DNA of 64,000 bases from Henckelia pumila (GCF_033568475.1 NW_027331831.1:1-64000); one strand, 5' to 3'. Counted from the first letter of the stretch, positions 10,139 through 22,849 are shown. Numbers and translations are program-made. The notes: generated by a model not told the origin, from the sequence alone.

Positions 10139-11675
10139 ATGGGTCATCGTCGAGTGATAAACAGAAACCCACCGCCAGTTATTCCTGCGACTGAGCAAGC
10201 TAGTACTGAAGTTGATCAGTTGGATGCTACAGCAACTCCTATGGAAACCTTGCTGAAGAGGTTTCAGTTTTTTAATCCGCCTTTGTTGATGGGTACTAAG
10301 AATCCAGTTGACTGTGAGAGTTGGTTGGATGACACTGATCTGCTGTTCGATTCCCTGGATTATACAGATGACCGCCGAACCAGGTTAGCCATTCATCAGC
10401 TGCGTGGTGTTGCCAAGAACTGGTGGATCACGACCAAGAGATCCATGGAGAACAGAGGTACAGTTGTTGATTGGTCTCTTTTCAAAACTGAGTTTTATAA
10501 GCGATTTTTTCCTGTTTCGTACCGAAAGGACAAGGGAGCCGAGTTTGCCAATCTGAGGCAAGGGAATCTGAACATTGAGGAGTACGTAGCCAAGTTTGAC
10601 AGCTTGTTGCGTTTTGCCCCGCACATTGCCGACAGTGAAGAAGCCAAAGCTGATCAGTTTATCAAAGTCTTGAATCTCGACATCTTCACGTTGGTGAACA
10701 CCGCTAGGCCAGATAACTTTGCGGATGCCATGAATCACGCAAAGGGAGCAGAAGCAGGCTTGTGGAGGCAGAGAGGTAATCAGATGGTATCTCAGCAGCA
10801 GAGACAGTTTCAGAACCAACCATCTCAGCATCAGAATCAGCCACCTCAGTTTCAGAACCAACAGCAGAGGTACGAAGGTGGAAACAGTGGGGGAAACAGA
10901 AAGGATCAGTATAAAGCAAGAGGAAAACAGTTCAAGAGGCAGGGGAACGGTTCATCTAGTTCCAGTGGTTCCCGACAGTTTGGTTTAGGACAGAGTTCTG
11001 GATCTTCATCCATGTACTGCAGCAAGTGTGGGGGGAAGACACTCACCGGATCAGTGTGTGGGAGTCTTCGGGAACTGCAACACCTGTCAGCAACCGGGAC
11101 ACTTCTCTAAGGTGTGCCCTCAGCGTAACAGAGATCGAGCTCAGAGTGGAAGTTCATCTCGACCTACAGCTCAGCCTGAGAGGCAGTCTTCTGCAGTGCA
11201 CTCTTTCCAGCCCCAGCAGCAGAACAGACAGGGAGGTAACTCTAGTGCGAACCAGCCTCCGAGACAGCAGGCACGTGTCTTTGCACTGACAGAGGATCAG
11301 TCTCAGGCAGCACTAGACGACGTTATAGCAGGTAACTGTTCGATTTTTGGTTATTCTGCTCATGTCTTGATAGATACAGGTGCTTTCCATTCTTTTATAT
11401 CTGAGAAATTTGTGTTATTACATGCTTTGCCTAGTGAGTTGTTGCCTACTGTAGTAGCTGTTACTTCACCTTTGGGTGGAGGAATTGTTTCTGTCAGATT
11501 AATCAGGAACTGTGAACTCTGCTTTGAGGGAAATTTGTTAGAGTTCGATTGTATTGTACTTGGACTGTCAGATTTTGATTGTATTGTCGGTATAGATGCT
11601 TTAACCAAGTACAGAGCAACATTCGATTGTTTTCAAAAAGTTGTCAGGTTCAGACCTGAAATGGCAGACGAGTGA
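10139..11675 (+). pseudogene. Ty3 gag and protease
   Basis: I take the gag start as the ATG at 10139 (MGHRRVINRNPPP); an in-frame ATG at 10022 lies in leader-like sequence. The gag domain (PMETLLKRF, NWW, FYKRFFP, Y-x-x-K-F-D) runs to about 10770, then a Gln-rich stretch. Two zinc knuckles follow: CSKCGG..H....C, and CNTCQQPGHFSKVC in the next frame. The frame changes at a run of G near 11031-11036, consistent with one extra G. The protease motif LIDTGAFHSFI is at about 11370. The frame ends at an in-frame TGA, 11673-11675, where relatives usually have Trp. In life this would make capsid/nucleocapsid and the maturation protease. Confidence 0.92.
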
Positions 11676-14600
11676 AAATTCTTTGGTAAGGGTTCTCGAT
11701 CTAGAATTCCTTTGATTTCAGTGTTATATATGACTCGTTTGTTACAAAGAGGTGCAGAAGGATTTTTGGTCTATGCAATTGATGTACTGAAATCTAGCCC
11801 TGAATTGGTTGATATACCAGTGGTTAGAGATTTTGCGGATGTGTTTCCGGAAGATATTCCTGGATTGCCGCCTATTCGAGAGATCGAATTCAGTATTGAC
11901 TTAGTGTCAGGTACTCAACCTATCTCCAAAGCTCCTTATCGTATGACACATATTGAATTGAGAGAGTTGAAGGAACAACTTGAGGATTTGATTGCCAAGG
12001 GATACATCAGACCTAGTGTATCGCCTTGGGGTGCTCCTGTTCTGTTTGTTCGGAAGAAGGATGGTTCTATGCGGCTCTGTATCGACTACCGCCAATTGAA
12101 TCAGGCTACAATCAAGAACAGGTATCCTTTACCCCAAATAGATGACCTTTTTGATCAGCTGCAGGGTTCTTCTGTCTATTCGAAGATCGATCTGAGGTCA
12201 GGTTATCATCAGCTAAGAGTGCGAGAGGAAGATGTTCCTAAGACCGCATTCAGAACGAGGTATGGTCATTTTGAGTTTATAGTCATGCCGTTCGGATTGA
12301 CTAATGCTCCAGCGGTTTTTATGGGTTTGATGAACCGTATTTTCCAGCGCTATTTAGATGAGTTTGTCATTATCTTCATCGACGATATTCTTATCTACTC
12401 TAAGAACCGTACTAACCATGCAGAGCATCTGAGGACCATTTTGCAGATTTTGTGAGTTGAGCAGCTGTTTGCCAAGATATCTAAATGTGAATTCTGGTTA
12501 GATCGGGTTGTCTTCCTCGGTCATATTATTTCAGGTGATGGGATTTCTGTCGATCCCAGCAAGATTGAAGCGGTTATGAATTGGCCTAGACCGACATCAG
12601 TACCTGAGATCCGAAGCTTCATGGGTTTAGCTGGTTATTACCGCCGATTCATCAAGGGTTTCTCGTCTATCTCCAAGCCGATTACCCAGCTGACACAGAA
12701 GAATGCGCCTTTTGTCTGGACTGTAGATTGTGAGGCTAGCTTTGTTGATCTGAAGAGGAGACTGACCAGTGATCCAATTCTTTCTATTCCGAAAGGTACT
12801 GTGGGTTTCACAGTCTATTGTGATGCTTCTAACCGAGGCTTGGGTTGTGTTCTTATGCAGCATAAGCATGTGATAGCGTATGCATCGAGGCAGCTGAAGC
12901 CGCACGAGACTCGTTATTCGGTTCATGATCTTGAACTAGCTGCGATCGTATTTGCTTTGAAGATCTGGCGTCACTATCTTTATGGTGAGTCTTTCGAGAT
13001 CTTTTCTGACCATAAGAGCCTTAAGTATTTATTTTTACAGGCAGAGTTGAATATGAGACATGGAAGATGATTAGATCTGTTGAAGGATTTCGACTGTGAG
13101 ATCAAGTATTACCCCGGAAAGTCGAATGCAGTTGCCGATGCCTTGAGCCGAAAGCTTTGTTCTCTATCTCTTTCGACTATCGGTGTTTCTCAGTTGATCG
13201 ATGATTGTTGCACTTCTGGTTTAGAGTTTGAAACAGATAGGAAGACTATCAGAGTGTTTGTTATTCAAGTCGAGCCGGAGTTTTTTGTTGCGATCAGAGA
13301 AGCACAGAAGTCTGAGCCGAGCATTCAGGTTTCAGTAGAGAAAGTCCGATTTGGGCATCAGTCTGAATTCCAGGTTAGAGATGATGTTTTGTTTGTGAAT
13401 AACCGTATTGTTGTGCCTGATATTTCGGAGTTGAGACAGCGTATTCTCCGAGAGGCCCATTGCAGCCGGTTCAGTGTTCATCCTTGAGGTCGTAAGATGT
13501 ATAACGATCTGAAGAATCAGTTCTGGTGGAAGAAAATGAAGAGGGATGTTGCGAGGTTTGTATCTCGATATTTGAACTGTCAGCAAGTGAAAGCAGAGCG
13601 GAAGCGACCAGGAGGTCTGTTGCACAGTCTATCTGTTCTTGAATGGAAATGGGATCACATTTCTATGGATTTTGTCACGAAGCTACCACGATCCATTCGA
13701 GGATGCGATGCTATTTGGGTAGTGATCGACCGATTGACAAAGTCTGCTTGTTTTATTCCGTACAGGATGACGTATCGTCACGATCAGATGTCTGAGTTGT
13801 ATGTTAGCAATGTTGTGAGATTGCATGGGGTGCCGAAGTCGATCGTTTCAGACCGAGACCCTAGATTCACTTCGCACTTCTGGCACATTCTTTAAGTGGC
13901 ACTTGGTACTCGATTGCATCTGAGTACATCTTATCATCCTCAGACCGACGGATAGTCAGAGCGGACTATCCAGACATTAGAGGATATGCTGCGAGCGGTA
14001 GTGCTAGACTTTGGCACTAGTTGGCAAGATTCTTTGCCTCTTGTTGAGTTTTCTTACAACAACAGCTTCCAAGCGAGTATCGGTATGGCGCCTTTTGAGG
14101 CATTGTACGGTAAGAAATGCCGATCTCCGTTGTTTTGGGATGATTTGTTCGGGTCACCTGATTTGGGACCAGTTATGCTTAGAGATATGGCAGAACAAGT
14201 TAAGGTCATTCAGTCTAGAATGAAGTCAGCTCAGGATAGACAGGCGAAGTATGAAAATGTCAGACGTAGACCTCTGAGTTTTGAGCAGGGAGACCGTGTA
14301 TTCCTTAAGATTTCTCCTTTCAGATGTACTGTCAGATTTGGGAAGAGAGTAAAGTTATCTCCGAGATTCATTGGTCCATACGAGATTCTCGAGAAGATAG
14401 GCGATCTTGCCTACAGACTTGCACTTCCTCCGTCTTTATCTGGTATTCATGACGTTTTTCACGTATCTATGCTGCGAAAGTATCATCCAGATCCTTCTCA
14501 TATCCTTCAGCCTGATGAAGCCGAGTTAGACGAGACTCTGAGTTATTTTGAACGACCGATTCAGATCCTTGATCGAAAAGAGAAACAGCTCGGAACCAAG

Positions 14601-14705
14601 TTGATTCCGTTGGTGAAAGTGCAGTGGAGCCGTCACGGGGTCGAGGAAGCGACTTGGGAGACAGAATCTGACATGAGACAGTGTTTTCCTGAGTTATTTG
14701 GATGA
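11676..14705 (+). pseudogene. Ty3 RT, RNase H, integrase and chromodomain
   Basis: One pol frame broken by stops at 12453 (TGA), 13068 (TGA), 13485 (TGA), 13893 (TAA) and 13953 (TAG). [42 protein letters not shown] and [10 protein letters not shown]. RNase [21 protein letters not shown] and [10 protein letters not shown]. Integrase zinc domain: the usual C-x-x-C reads Y-L-N-C, so one metal ligand is lost (about 13569). Integrase core: MDFVTKLP, SDRDPRFTSHFW and the E after the TAG stop. Chromodomain at the end: KVQWSRHGVEEATWE and MRQCFPELF. The chromodomain in related elements directs insertion to heterochromatin. Confidence 0.94.
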
Positions 14706-14788
14706 CGTGAGTTCTTCTTACTGTTTTAGTTCTTTATTCTATCTTATGAGTTGCGATTATTATTGATTTCGAGGACGAAATCTCTTCT

Positions 14789-14802
14789 TAGTGGGGGAGA
14801 AT
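14789..14802 (+). other. Polypurine tract of the Ty3 element
   Basis: TAGTGGGGGAGAAT immediately before the 3' LTR, the expected plus-strand primer. It is preceded by GATTTCGAGGACGAAATC, a string also found next to the PPT of the minus-strand Ty3 element near 28120. Confidence 0.85.
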
Positions 14803-16866
14803 TATAAAGCCCCGTTTTTATCTTAAATGAGTTTATTTGAGTTAATCGGAGATTACAGAGTTCACGAGCCGACTTGATTTTGATCAGGGTCCATTTTGCA
14901 AAAATTGGAAATTTCAGTGACTAAAATGCAAATATTGAGTTTTATATATTGTCTACACTTATAATTAAGTTGACAAGTCTCCTCCATCTTCCCCAAGCAC
15001 GCCTCCTCCATTGAAGCCGATTCATTGAGCCTCCAAGCTTTCTGAATTCTGTCCGAGCTCGATCCGACCGTTGGAATTTATTTCTGAAGGCAGATTAGTG
15101 ATCACTGCAACGAGAGATCCGTTTTATCGTAAGTCTTTCTACGATCAGATTCATTCTAGTTTTTGGATGTTGTTAGAATCGCTTGAGATTCGAGTATGTT
15201 GTTCTTGGCGGAGTTCTGATCGTTTATTATCTGTCGGTTTTGAATTTAAGCGTCGTTCGGAATTGTTTTGATTTTTGGAAGCCTTGTTCGAAAATTGGGT
15301 TTTGAGATTTGTTGGAATTGCCTTGATATTGTTGTTTTAGCATTGATTCGTATTGATATCGCTATTGAACTGCTGTCTGTGTTTCCGGTTTGTTCAGTTT
15401 ATAGCCGTTATGCTGTCGGTTTGAGTTTTGAGATTTCGAACCATTTGAGTTGTTGTACTTTGGGCTTTGAGTTTTTTCGATGATTTTGATCATCTTTTGT
15501 CTCCATACAGTTTCGTTGGAGTTGTTAAGCCCGGAGTTAACAGCTGTTGAGCGTCAAGAGTTGGACGAAGATCGTTAATGAGATTACCTTGTACCGTTGT
15601 TGTTGTTGTTGTTGTTGGGATTGTTTAGTTTTTGATTTATAAATTTTTTTGTAGCGTTTCCAGAGTTGGAGCTACGACATTGAAAGGTAAAAGCAGTCAT
15701 CGTTAGCGGGAAGCATACTCGGGACAGTTGGTTCTCGAGTTTCCCTTTCAAATCACATATTGCATCAATACTTGTTCTAGCATGTTGAACTCATATTTTG
15801 TTGATTAGTTGAGTTTTGTTATGAGGCTTATGTCATGTTTTTGGTTATGCATTCATCTTGAGCCAACTTTGATTTCAGCGGGCAGAACCGCCCTTTTTGT
15901 TTAGACGTTTGGGAACTATGATTGAGTGGGCTAGGTTGTAATCGTTTCGCCTGGTGCTAGCATACTCATTATAGCTGCTCAAAGTCTAGGGGAGTGGGAT
16001 ACGTGGCACCACCTCGATTGGGAGAGTGGGTGAGTCGTTACGTGATCTCATCCTCGGGATCCCATAAGCACAGCAGCAATCCCTCGTTTATCAGATTTGA
16101 TATCCCGATTTAAAGACATGCATTTCATTATGTTGATATTGATTATGTGTTGTCTGGAAAACATGTTTACTGATTTCATTACTTGTTAGGTTGCTTTTAC
16201 TGGGAGTATCTTTCTCACCGATTTATCCGGCTGTTGCTTTGTTTTGTATGTGTACTTGGCAACAGGTGGGGCAGGATCAAGTCAGCGAAGACCTGCTTAG
16301 CAACAAGAGGGAGAGCTAGTAGTGGGACTCGGTCTAGGAGTCGTGTCAGCATGTCTACCTAGTTTATGTTAGAACATGTTTAGATCTCAAAATTCGTGGT
16401 TTATGTTGTATCGATTATGCGAACTTTTTGGTTGCATGTTCTAGCCTTACGCATAGTTGATCAACTCTAGTCCTTCATGTATTATTCGAATAATTTGTGA
16501 TTGTAATGCATGTTGGTATTTCGAATGTATTGGACTTGAGTTTCCAGCATGTTTTCTGCTGTTTTTGATTCAGAGCTGTCACCGCTCGATCGGCGAGATT
16601 TAACCGATCGAGTGAAGGTCCTTTTGCTGAGTTTCTGTTTTGAAATTTTGGTGGTCGCTCGATCGGTAAGATCCTACCGATCGAGCGAAGCTGGGAGTTT
16701 TCTTTGGCAGTAACTTTTGCTAAGTTGCTCGCTCGATCGGTTAGATCTTACCGATCGAGCGAGGCACTATTTCAAAAAAAAAAAATTTATTGCTTTTAAT
16801 CTTGGATCTTGAATGCCTTATTGTTGTTTAATCCCGAGATTAGTTGTTTAGAACCGAGGTCTCACA
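14803..16866 (+). repeat. 3' LTR of the Ty3 element (2,064 bp)
   Basis: Second copy of 7781-9837. Its first bases are TATAAAGCCCC instead of TGTAACGCCCC. A GTT microsatellite near 15595 is longer than in the 5' copy. It carries the same three-palindrome array (16583-16761). Confidence 0.95.
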
Positions 16867-17853
16867 GAAGTTTATTGGCAAGAATGATTTCTCACTTTGG
16901 AGAATTAAAATGCGAGCGATCTTATTAGAACAAGGACTAGTAGAAGCTCTTAAGAAGAACGAAAAAATGTCTGCGGAAATAAAAAATAAGGACGAGTTAC
17001 CGGAGAAAGCTCATAGTGTATAATTCTATGCTTGGGTGATAGGCCACTCCGAGAGGGTGCAAGAGAGGAATCTGCAGCAGCTGTGTGGATCAAATTAGAG
17101 AAATTGAATATGATAAAATCTCTTGCAAATCGTTTATACATGAAACAAAGATTGTATTCGTTTGTTATAAAGGATGACAAGAATCTGGAAGACCAGATTG
17201 AAGAGTTCACCAAAATATTAGATGACTTGGAGAATATTGAAGTGAAATTTGAAGAAGAGGATTAAGCACTTATCCCACTGAATGAACTCCCGAAAAAACA
17301 TATGAAAACTTTAGAGGTGCATTACTCTATGGAAGAGAGCAGACAATAACCTTGGATGAAGTTATGTCTACTATTCAATCCAAGGAACTTCAACGAAAGT
17401 TAAATGCAAACACTGAATCACTGACGAAGACCTTATGATAAGAGGCATAAGTGAAAAGAGATCATCTACATGGAAACAAAAGTCCAGGTCTAGATCAAGA
17501 AGCCAAGGAAAATACCATAACAAAAATTTGGGGAATCTGAGGTGTTACACATGTCATAAGCAAGGACATTTCAGGAGAGATTGTCCTGAAAGGAAAGAAA
17601 AACAACCAGATAAACCTAAGGATGATGGTACACTGGTAATAACATCATATGTATATGAATCTGCAGAAGTTTTGGCGGTGACTAAGAATGATACAACCAG
17701 TGAATGGATACTCGATTCAGGCTGCTCATTTCACATGTGTCCAATGAGATCTTGGTTTGAAAGTCTAGAGGAATCTGAACAAGGCATGGTATTGTTAGGA
17801 AACAATGAATCTTGTAAGATTAAAGGCTCTGGAACTATGAGAATTAAGATGTA
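16867..17853 (+). pseudogene. Copia A gag and protease start
   Basis: Continuation of the gag frame cut at 7780: FIGKNDFSLWRIKMRAILL, then AAAVWIKLEKLNMIKSLANR and DDKNLEDQIEEF, with several frameshifts and stops (for example after FEEED at 17265). Nucleocapsid zinc knuckle CYTCHKQGHFRRDC at about 17553-17594. Protease active site WILDSGCSFHMC at about 17706-17741. The frame breaks at 17853 after GSGTMRIKM. The next expected segment is found inverted at 18985-19716. RT and RNase H are not present anywhere in this element. Confidence 0.88.
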
Positions 17854-18984
17854 GATCAGCGCCGGGACCGCGCTGTCCTCTATTTATCGCAGCACACCCG
17901 CGCCCTGTGTCTTCATTTTCAAAAAAAATGTGCATACGTGTGGCGCACCTGCTCTATTCCAACAGCGCACCCGCGCTGCGTAGTCTCCAAAATTATGAAA
18001 AGTCTCTAATTGAGTTTAAAAAGGATTTTATGGCTTATTTTGAAGGATACGAGGGTTTAGAGAGAGTATTCAGAATATAGGACGGCCGTTGGAGAGATTG
18101 GATTGCACAAGAGCACAATAACTCGGTACGAAGACGGAAGACGGTGGCATCCGGCGACGGAGAAGCTTAATTCTACTTCGTTCTAGTTTCTCTTTGAGCT
18201 CTATTTTTCTAGTTTGATGGATTGTCTGAAAACATGTGTTATTTGATTTTTAATTGCGTTATGAACTAATTTCTTAGTCTAGAGGTAGACGGATCTTGAC
18301 TGAATACCATGATTTGGATATTTTGATTTATATATTTGAATTCTTCGCATAGTTTGTTTGTGTTTTCTTGATTTTAATGCTTTCAATTTACTGGCCATAG
18401 ATTGAATAATATTTTATTCGGAGTTTATCACTCGAGAGAGGAGATTTTGAATACGACATAGAAAAATACATCTTTGGTGTTTATATTGTTCGAGAGGCAT
18501 ATAACTCCATAGAAGTTGTTAGAAGAATCATTGTGCCGTTTACCGGATTTAATAGTTGAACTTAGATAGACATATTGAGTTTGCTATTGAATACGAATTT
18601 CTACTTGACACTCGAGAGAGGTAGTAGAAAATAATAGGGATTCTTGGCTAATAAACTAGAAGAATTTATAATTAAACAATCATTAGAAATAAATTATGGT
18701 GGAAATTCAAGTGAATTTGAACCTCTAGCATTTATCTCCCATTGAATTTTCATCTTGCGAAGTCATGGTTAATTAATTATATTTCTTGCAAAGTTTTAGT
18801 TTTAAAATTTTAGTTTGATTAAACTCAAATCATTCTCGTAGCTCTACATAGGATTGATATTAGATTAGTTGCAAATATTTAATATAATATTATTTTATTC
18901 ATTCTCTGTGGGATCGACTTGGACTCATTTTTTGTATTAAAACTTGACACCGTGCACTTGCGGGCACAAAAATACGCAACACTC
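17854..18984 (+). repeat. LTR-like insertion, unclassified
   Basis: No protein homology. It has GC-rich GCGCC/GCGCACCCGCGC strings at the left end (17862-17990), repeated CTCGAGAGAGG, and an end that reads CTCTGTGGGATCGACTTGG, then GTGCACTTGCGGGCAC and GCAACA. That ending resembles the 3' end of Athila/Tat-type Ty3 LTRs as I remember them. There is no matching target duplication and no partner LTR, so the class is uncertain. Confidence 0.45.
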
Positions 18985-19716
18985 CTACGTCCTATTCATT
19001 CTCTCTGTTATGTCATTCTGTTGTGGTGCTCCGACCACTGTATAGTGTCTTGTGATTCTCTTTTCCTTACAAAACTTGGTGAATCTTTCTGATAGATATT
19101 CCAATCGATTATCTGTCCTTAGGTGTTTGCTTCTTCAATCACTCTTATTCTCAAGAGCCTGCAACCATTCTCTAAATCTTTCTTAAGCCTCATCTTTAGA
19201 CTTTAAGATGAAGATACATACTTTTCTTGAGTAATCATCTATCAAAGACATGAAGTACTTGCCAACCACCATAATTTTCTGTCCTAGATAAACCCCATAG
19301 GTCTGAATGAATGTAAGATAATGATTGCTCAGTGTTATGTCTCCCCTGTATAAAGGACACTCTCTTGGAATTTCCAAGTGCACAACTGTCACATAACTCA
19401 AGTGCTTGTCTCCACCCAACAGGCTTTGCTTTGATAATTCTTGCAAGTCTTTCTCACTTACATGTCCAAGCCTTAGATTTCATAGCTTTGTTCGGTCTTG
19501 ATGATCATGAACACTTGTTGTACTGCCTACAATCGTCTCTCCTTGTAGTACATACAATAGATTCTTTTTAACAGCTCTCATTAGCACCAAAGATCCTTTG
19601 AAGACTGTTAGTTTCCCAGCTTCTGATTTGAATGACTATCCATGAGCATCAAGTATTCCCAATGATATTAAGCTCCTCTTCAACTCTTGTACAAATCTCA
19701 CATTTGTGAGCATTTT
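18985..19716 (-). pseudogene. Copia integrase fragment, inverted relative to copia A
   Basis: Read on the minus strand from 19716: KMLTNVRFVQELK (protease-integrase linker, 19716 down to about 19680), a stretch like SLGILDAHG, KKNLLYVLQGE, then LQELSKQSLLGGDK. The integrase core follows: FMSLIDDYSRKV (19250-19215), RTDNRLEYLSERF and GAPQQNDITERMNRT, broken by stops and frameshifts, with the end at about 18985. It begins almost exactly where the plus-strand copia A piece stops (RIKM), which suggests one element broken by an inversion. Confidence 0.82.
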
Positions 19717-19948
19717 ATTTGGCTAGAAAGTTGTCATCTCGTCCGTCCACGGTCCCGTCTACGCGATCAAAACAATTAAAATACTAAAAATCGTAAAATC
19801 ACTAATTATGGGTTAAATGCTTAAAAAAATAAATTAAATCATGCACAAATAATTCACATAATTATTTAACCCATAAATAACAAATTTAAATAATTAAATA
19901 TCCTAATTATGCATGCGGATTTACGTATTTAAAATACCGGGTGTTACA
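19717..19948 (-). repeat. Start of a Ty3-type LTR, truncated
   Basis: On the minus strand it begins TGTAACACCCGG at 19948, the usual start of many plant Ty3 LTRs, and runs about 230 bp (AT-rich with ATGGGTTAAAT) until the copia fragment. No internal region or partner LTR is present. It cuts the 3' end of the DUF1985-type gene. Confidence 0.65.
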
Positions 19949-20032
19949 ATCTTAGCACCTTTCTCCTGCGCTCGGGTGCCAGGTGACAGAATACAATCAT
20001 CTTCGGCTCATCCTCAACACAGTATTCTTAAA

Positions 20033-20999
20033 CACATTGGAATAAATAAAATAGTCAACTATATGTAATAAATGGCCCAAACCATATTTAATTAAGGACT
20101 TGAACCATACCGGTAGGTGGTGGTCGTCGAAATTGCATTGTACTACCTGCAGCCGCTTCTTCATCTGTCCGGGATCCAAGCTCCGCATTAGCCGGAGTAA
20201 CGACTAATCGTCAAAGATTAACACAAGTGATTTTAGTATGTTGTAAGGATCACAAAAAGGGTAAGGAATTTTAGATTGAGGATCGAAAGATGCAATTGAT
20301 CTAAAAATGTTGTTCGAAGTACAAAAAAGTAAGGGATTCTAACATGACAAACACGTACGTGGTTCATGCTGAGGTGGTGACTGAGGATCCTTCTCTCTTC
20401 CCTCATTGGAAGACATTCCTTCTGTATAGAGAAATAAATAAAAAAGTTAACTAGATGAAATAAATGGCCCAAACCATATTTAATTCAGGACTTAAACCAT
20501 ACCGGTAGGTGGTGTTCGTCGTAATTGCAGTGTATAATCTGCAGCCACTTCTACATGATTTTTTGCCTGACTGACGACTAGTGATCAAATATTACAAGAA
20601 GTGATTTTAGGATGTTGTTAGGATCACAGAAAACTTGGAGATTCTAATACGTTGGAACACATACATGGCTCACAATGTGGGGGTGACTTCGGATCTGCAT
20701 CAACATCCGCTTCTTCATCTGTCCGGGATCCAAGCTCCGCATTAGCCGGAGAAACGACTAATCGTCAAAGATTAACACAAGTGATTTTAGTATGTTGTTA
20801 GGATCACAAAAAGGGTAAGGAATTTGACATTAAGGATCGAAAGATGCAATTGATCTAAGAATGTTGTTCGGAGTACAAAAAAGTAAGGGATTCTAACATG
20901 ACAAACACGTACGTGGTTCATGGTGAGGTGGTGACTGAGGATCCTTCTCTCTTCCCTCATTGGAAGACATTTCTTCTGTATAGAAAAATAAATAAACAT
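20033..20999 (-). repeat. Repeated small-exon units
   Basis: Two kinds of segment alternate. One (20033-20150 and 20425-20550) contains AAATGGCCCAAACCATATTTAA and encodes, on the minus strand, a Q-(F/L)-RR-x-PPT motif. The other (about 20153-20415 and 20709-20965) contains GATCCAAGCTCCGCATTAGC and encodes AELGSRTDEEA and MSSNEGREKDPQSPPHHEP. Splice-like GTACGT and AG boundaries flank them, so these look like duplicated exons with their introns. Confidence 0.65.
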
Positions 21000-22849
21000 G
21001 TCATTTTAGCGTGTTGTTAGGATTCAGACGAATGGTATGGTATTTGGACACAAACAAAACAAATTCATACGTGACTGGTGAGGTTTTGGCTGCTGCTGAT
21101 TGCTACTAGAAAAGACAGCAAGATGGGCTCGCAATATATCTTCCAACTCTGTCATCTTCTGTCTCATATCAGCAAACTCACCACGCATCTCAGCGACCTC
21201 ACCTCGCACCTCAGCAAACTCGGCTCGCATCTCGTTCATTGAAGTTTGCATCACCGTCCCCATGAAATCAATGAATGTCTGCATGGCACGCATCATGTCT
21301 CCTAACATCTGAATTTCATTTGGCTTAGGCGGCTGCAAGCCACTGGCATTGATTGGAGATGGTGGCGGGATCGTGGAATTATTGGGGCTATTGGACACCA
21401 GAAGGTTTTTCATCTCATTTTGGGTATCAGGTGACCGATCATGGATGTGTGACGGCGGGTTCCCCGGAGGAATATTCACATCTGGTGTATGAACAAAACG
21501 GGAAGGGGGACGCTGGCAGCAGTACACCTTCTTCCCCTGGGCCATAAAATCAATGATTTGATCAATCACATGATCTGGAGAAGGGTCTTAAAATATTACA
21601 GTGCTGAAGTGTGCTGACATACGCTCCTCGTCAGTGGGAGCAAGGATCCCGACAATGACAGCCTACAAGTAATACTCATAATTTAATGCGAGTAATTGAT
21701 TTATGAATGAATATCATATATCTAAGAGACAAAACAATTACTTTACTTACATTGTCAAGGGATTTGAAGCATGAATTAATTTCTTCCTTCTTAGGAGCAT
21801 TCTTGCTGCTCCAGTCCTTCGTGCTCCAACGACACATACGCGGAAGTGGTAGACCAGCCTCATCTAAATGAGTTGCAAAACTGTCCACAACGCCAGGTAT
21901 GCATTCGTAGGACAGGATCTGCAATTATATAACATTTCTATTTAATAAAAAAATATGACTCAAATGATATTATTACAAAAAATGACAAATCAAGATGACT
22001 TCTTACTTGTAATGGATTGATGAAACCTGCAATGGTGTATGTAAGCGAATTCTTTTTTCTTTTTTTTTCATTCCTTTCTTTCAATTTTTCACTTAAATTC
22101 ATCGACCGCAAGCTAGCAAGAACTACATCATATGTGCAAGACCCCCAAGGATATCTATTAAAAACATCAAAAGTCTTCCACTAACCTAAGACACTCGGTT
22201 CCCACGGTCACAGATTGCCAAGTTCTCTTGATCAACAGAACACCATCGACAAAAAGAAGGCACGCTAGTTTTAACTTCTCAAGATTGACCTCATCACCGC
22301 CCTCGCTGCTCAACACACCAAGCCTATCCTCCAAGTTCCGCACAAAGACCACATCCATATCCCCAAATGTCTAGCTTTAAAATCTAAATTCATTGGAATC
22401 TCAGGAATATCTTTGGAGCAGTTAAGTCCTGAGATCAAACAAAACTCTAGTTTTGAAAATCTTATAGGTCTCTTTCTAATCACCATCCAGAATTCATTTT
22501 TCGGTGAGTCTAATGTCTGCCTACTTATCAAATACCATAACAAACTCCCAGACAATTTATAACGATTTGCACTACATATCAGGTGACCAAATTGTGTTCT
22601 GCTCATCATGACTTCCATCTCGGCCGGATTAAGATACTTCATTATCTTTTCAGAAACATCTACGTACCGTCCCAATGTAGTCAGTTTGCAAGAAAAACGA
22701 TCAACTTTGAACCCTTTTCTTTTAAGAACAACCTGAAAATGTATTAAATCAATGAATACCTAATTACGACTGAAATCAGAAGCAATAAATGTTCAAAAAA
22801 AAGTCAATATCAAAATAATAAGTTAAATGAATCAGTCGAGATTAAAATA

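Larger units (their letters stand above)
7781..16866 (+). mobile_element. Ty3/gypsy chromovirus, Tekay/Del type, full length but dead
   Basis: Complete LTR-LTR element of 9,086 bp. LTRs start TG (5') and TA (3' copy) and end CACA. The flanks are AAAGT (7776-7780) and GAAGT (16867-16871), a 5-bp target duplication with one mismatch. Order: LTR, tRNA-Met-type PBS, gag with zinc knuckles, protease, RT, RNase H, integrase, chromodomain, PPT, LTR. A single-base frameshift and six in-frame stops inactivate it. It is inserted inside the gag gene of copia A. The chromodomain and long LTRs point to the Tekay/Del lineage. Confidence 0.95.

Noticed and set aside
10385..10861. 158-codon minus-strand frame
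   Set aside because: Antisense shadow of the Ty3 gag.
17854..18984. Solo LTR with TG..CA ends
   Set aside because: Possible ends exist at 17852 and 18984, but the adjacent 5-mers (TAAGA and CTCCT) do not match, so I list it only as LTR-like.
20033..20999. Satellite DNA array
   Set aside because: Only two copies of each unit, with coding-like pieces and splice-like borders; exon duplication explains it better.
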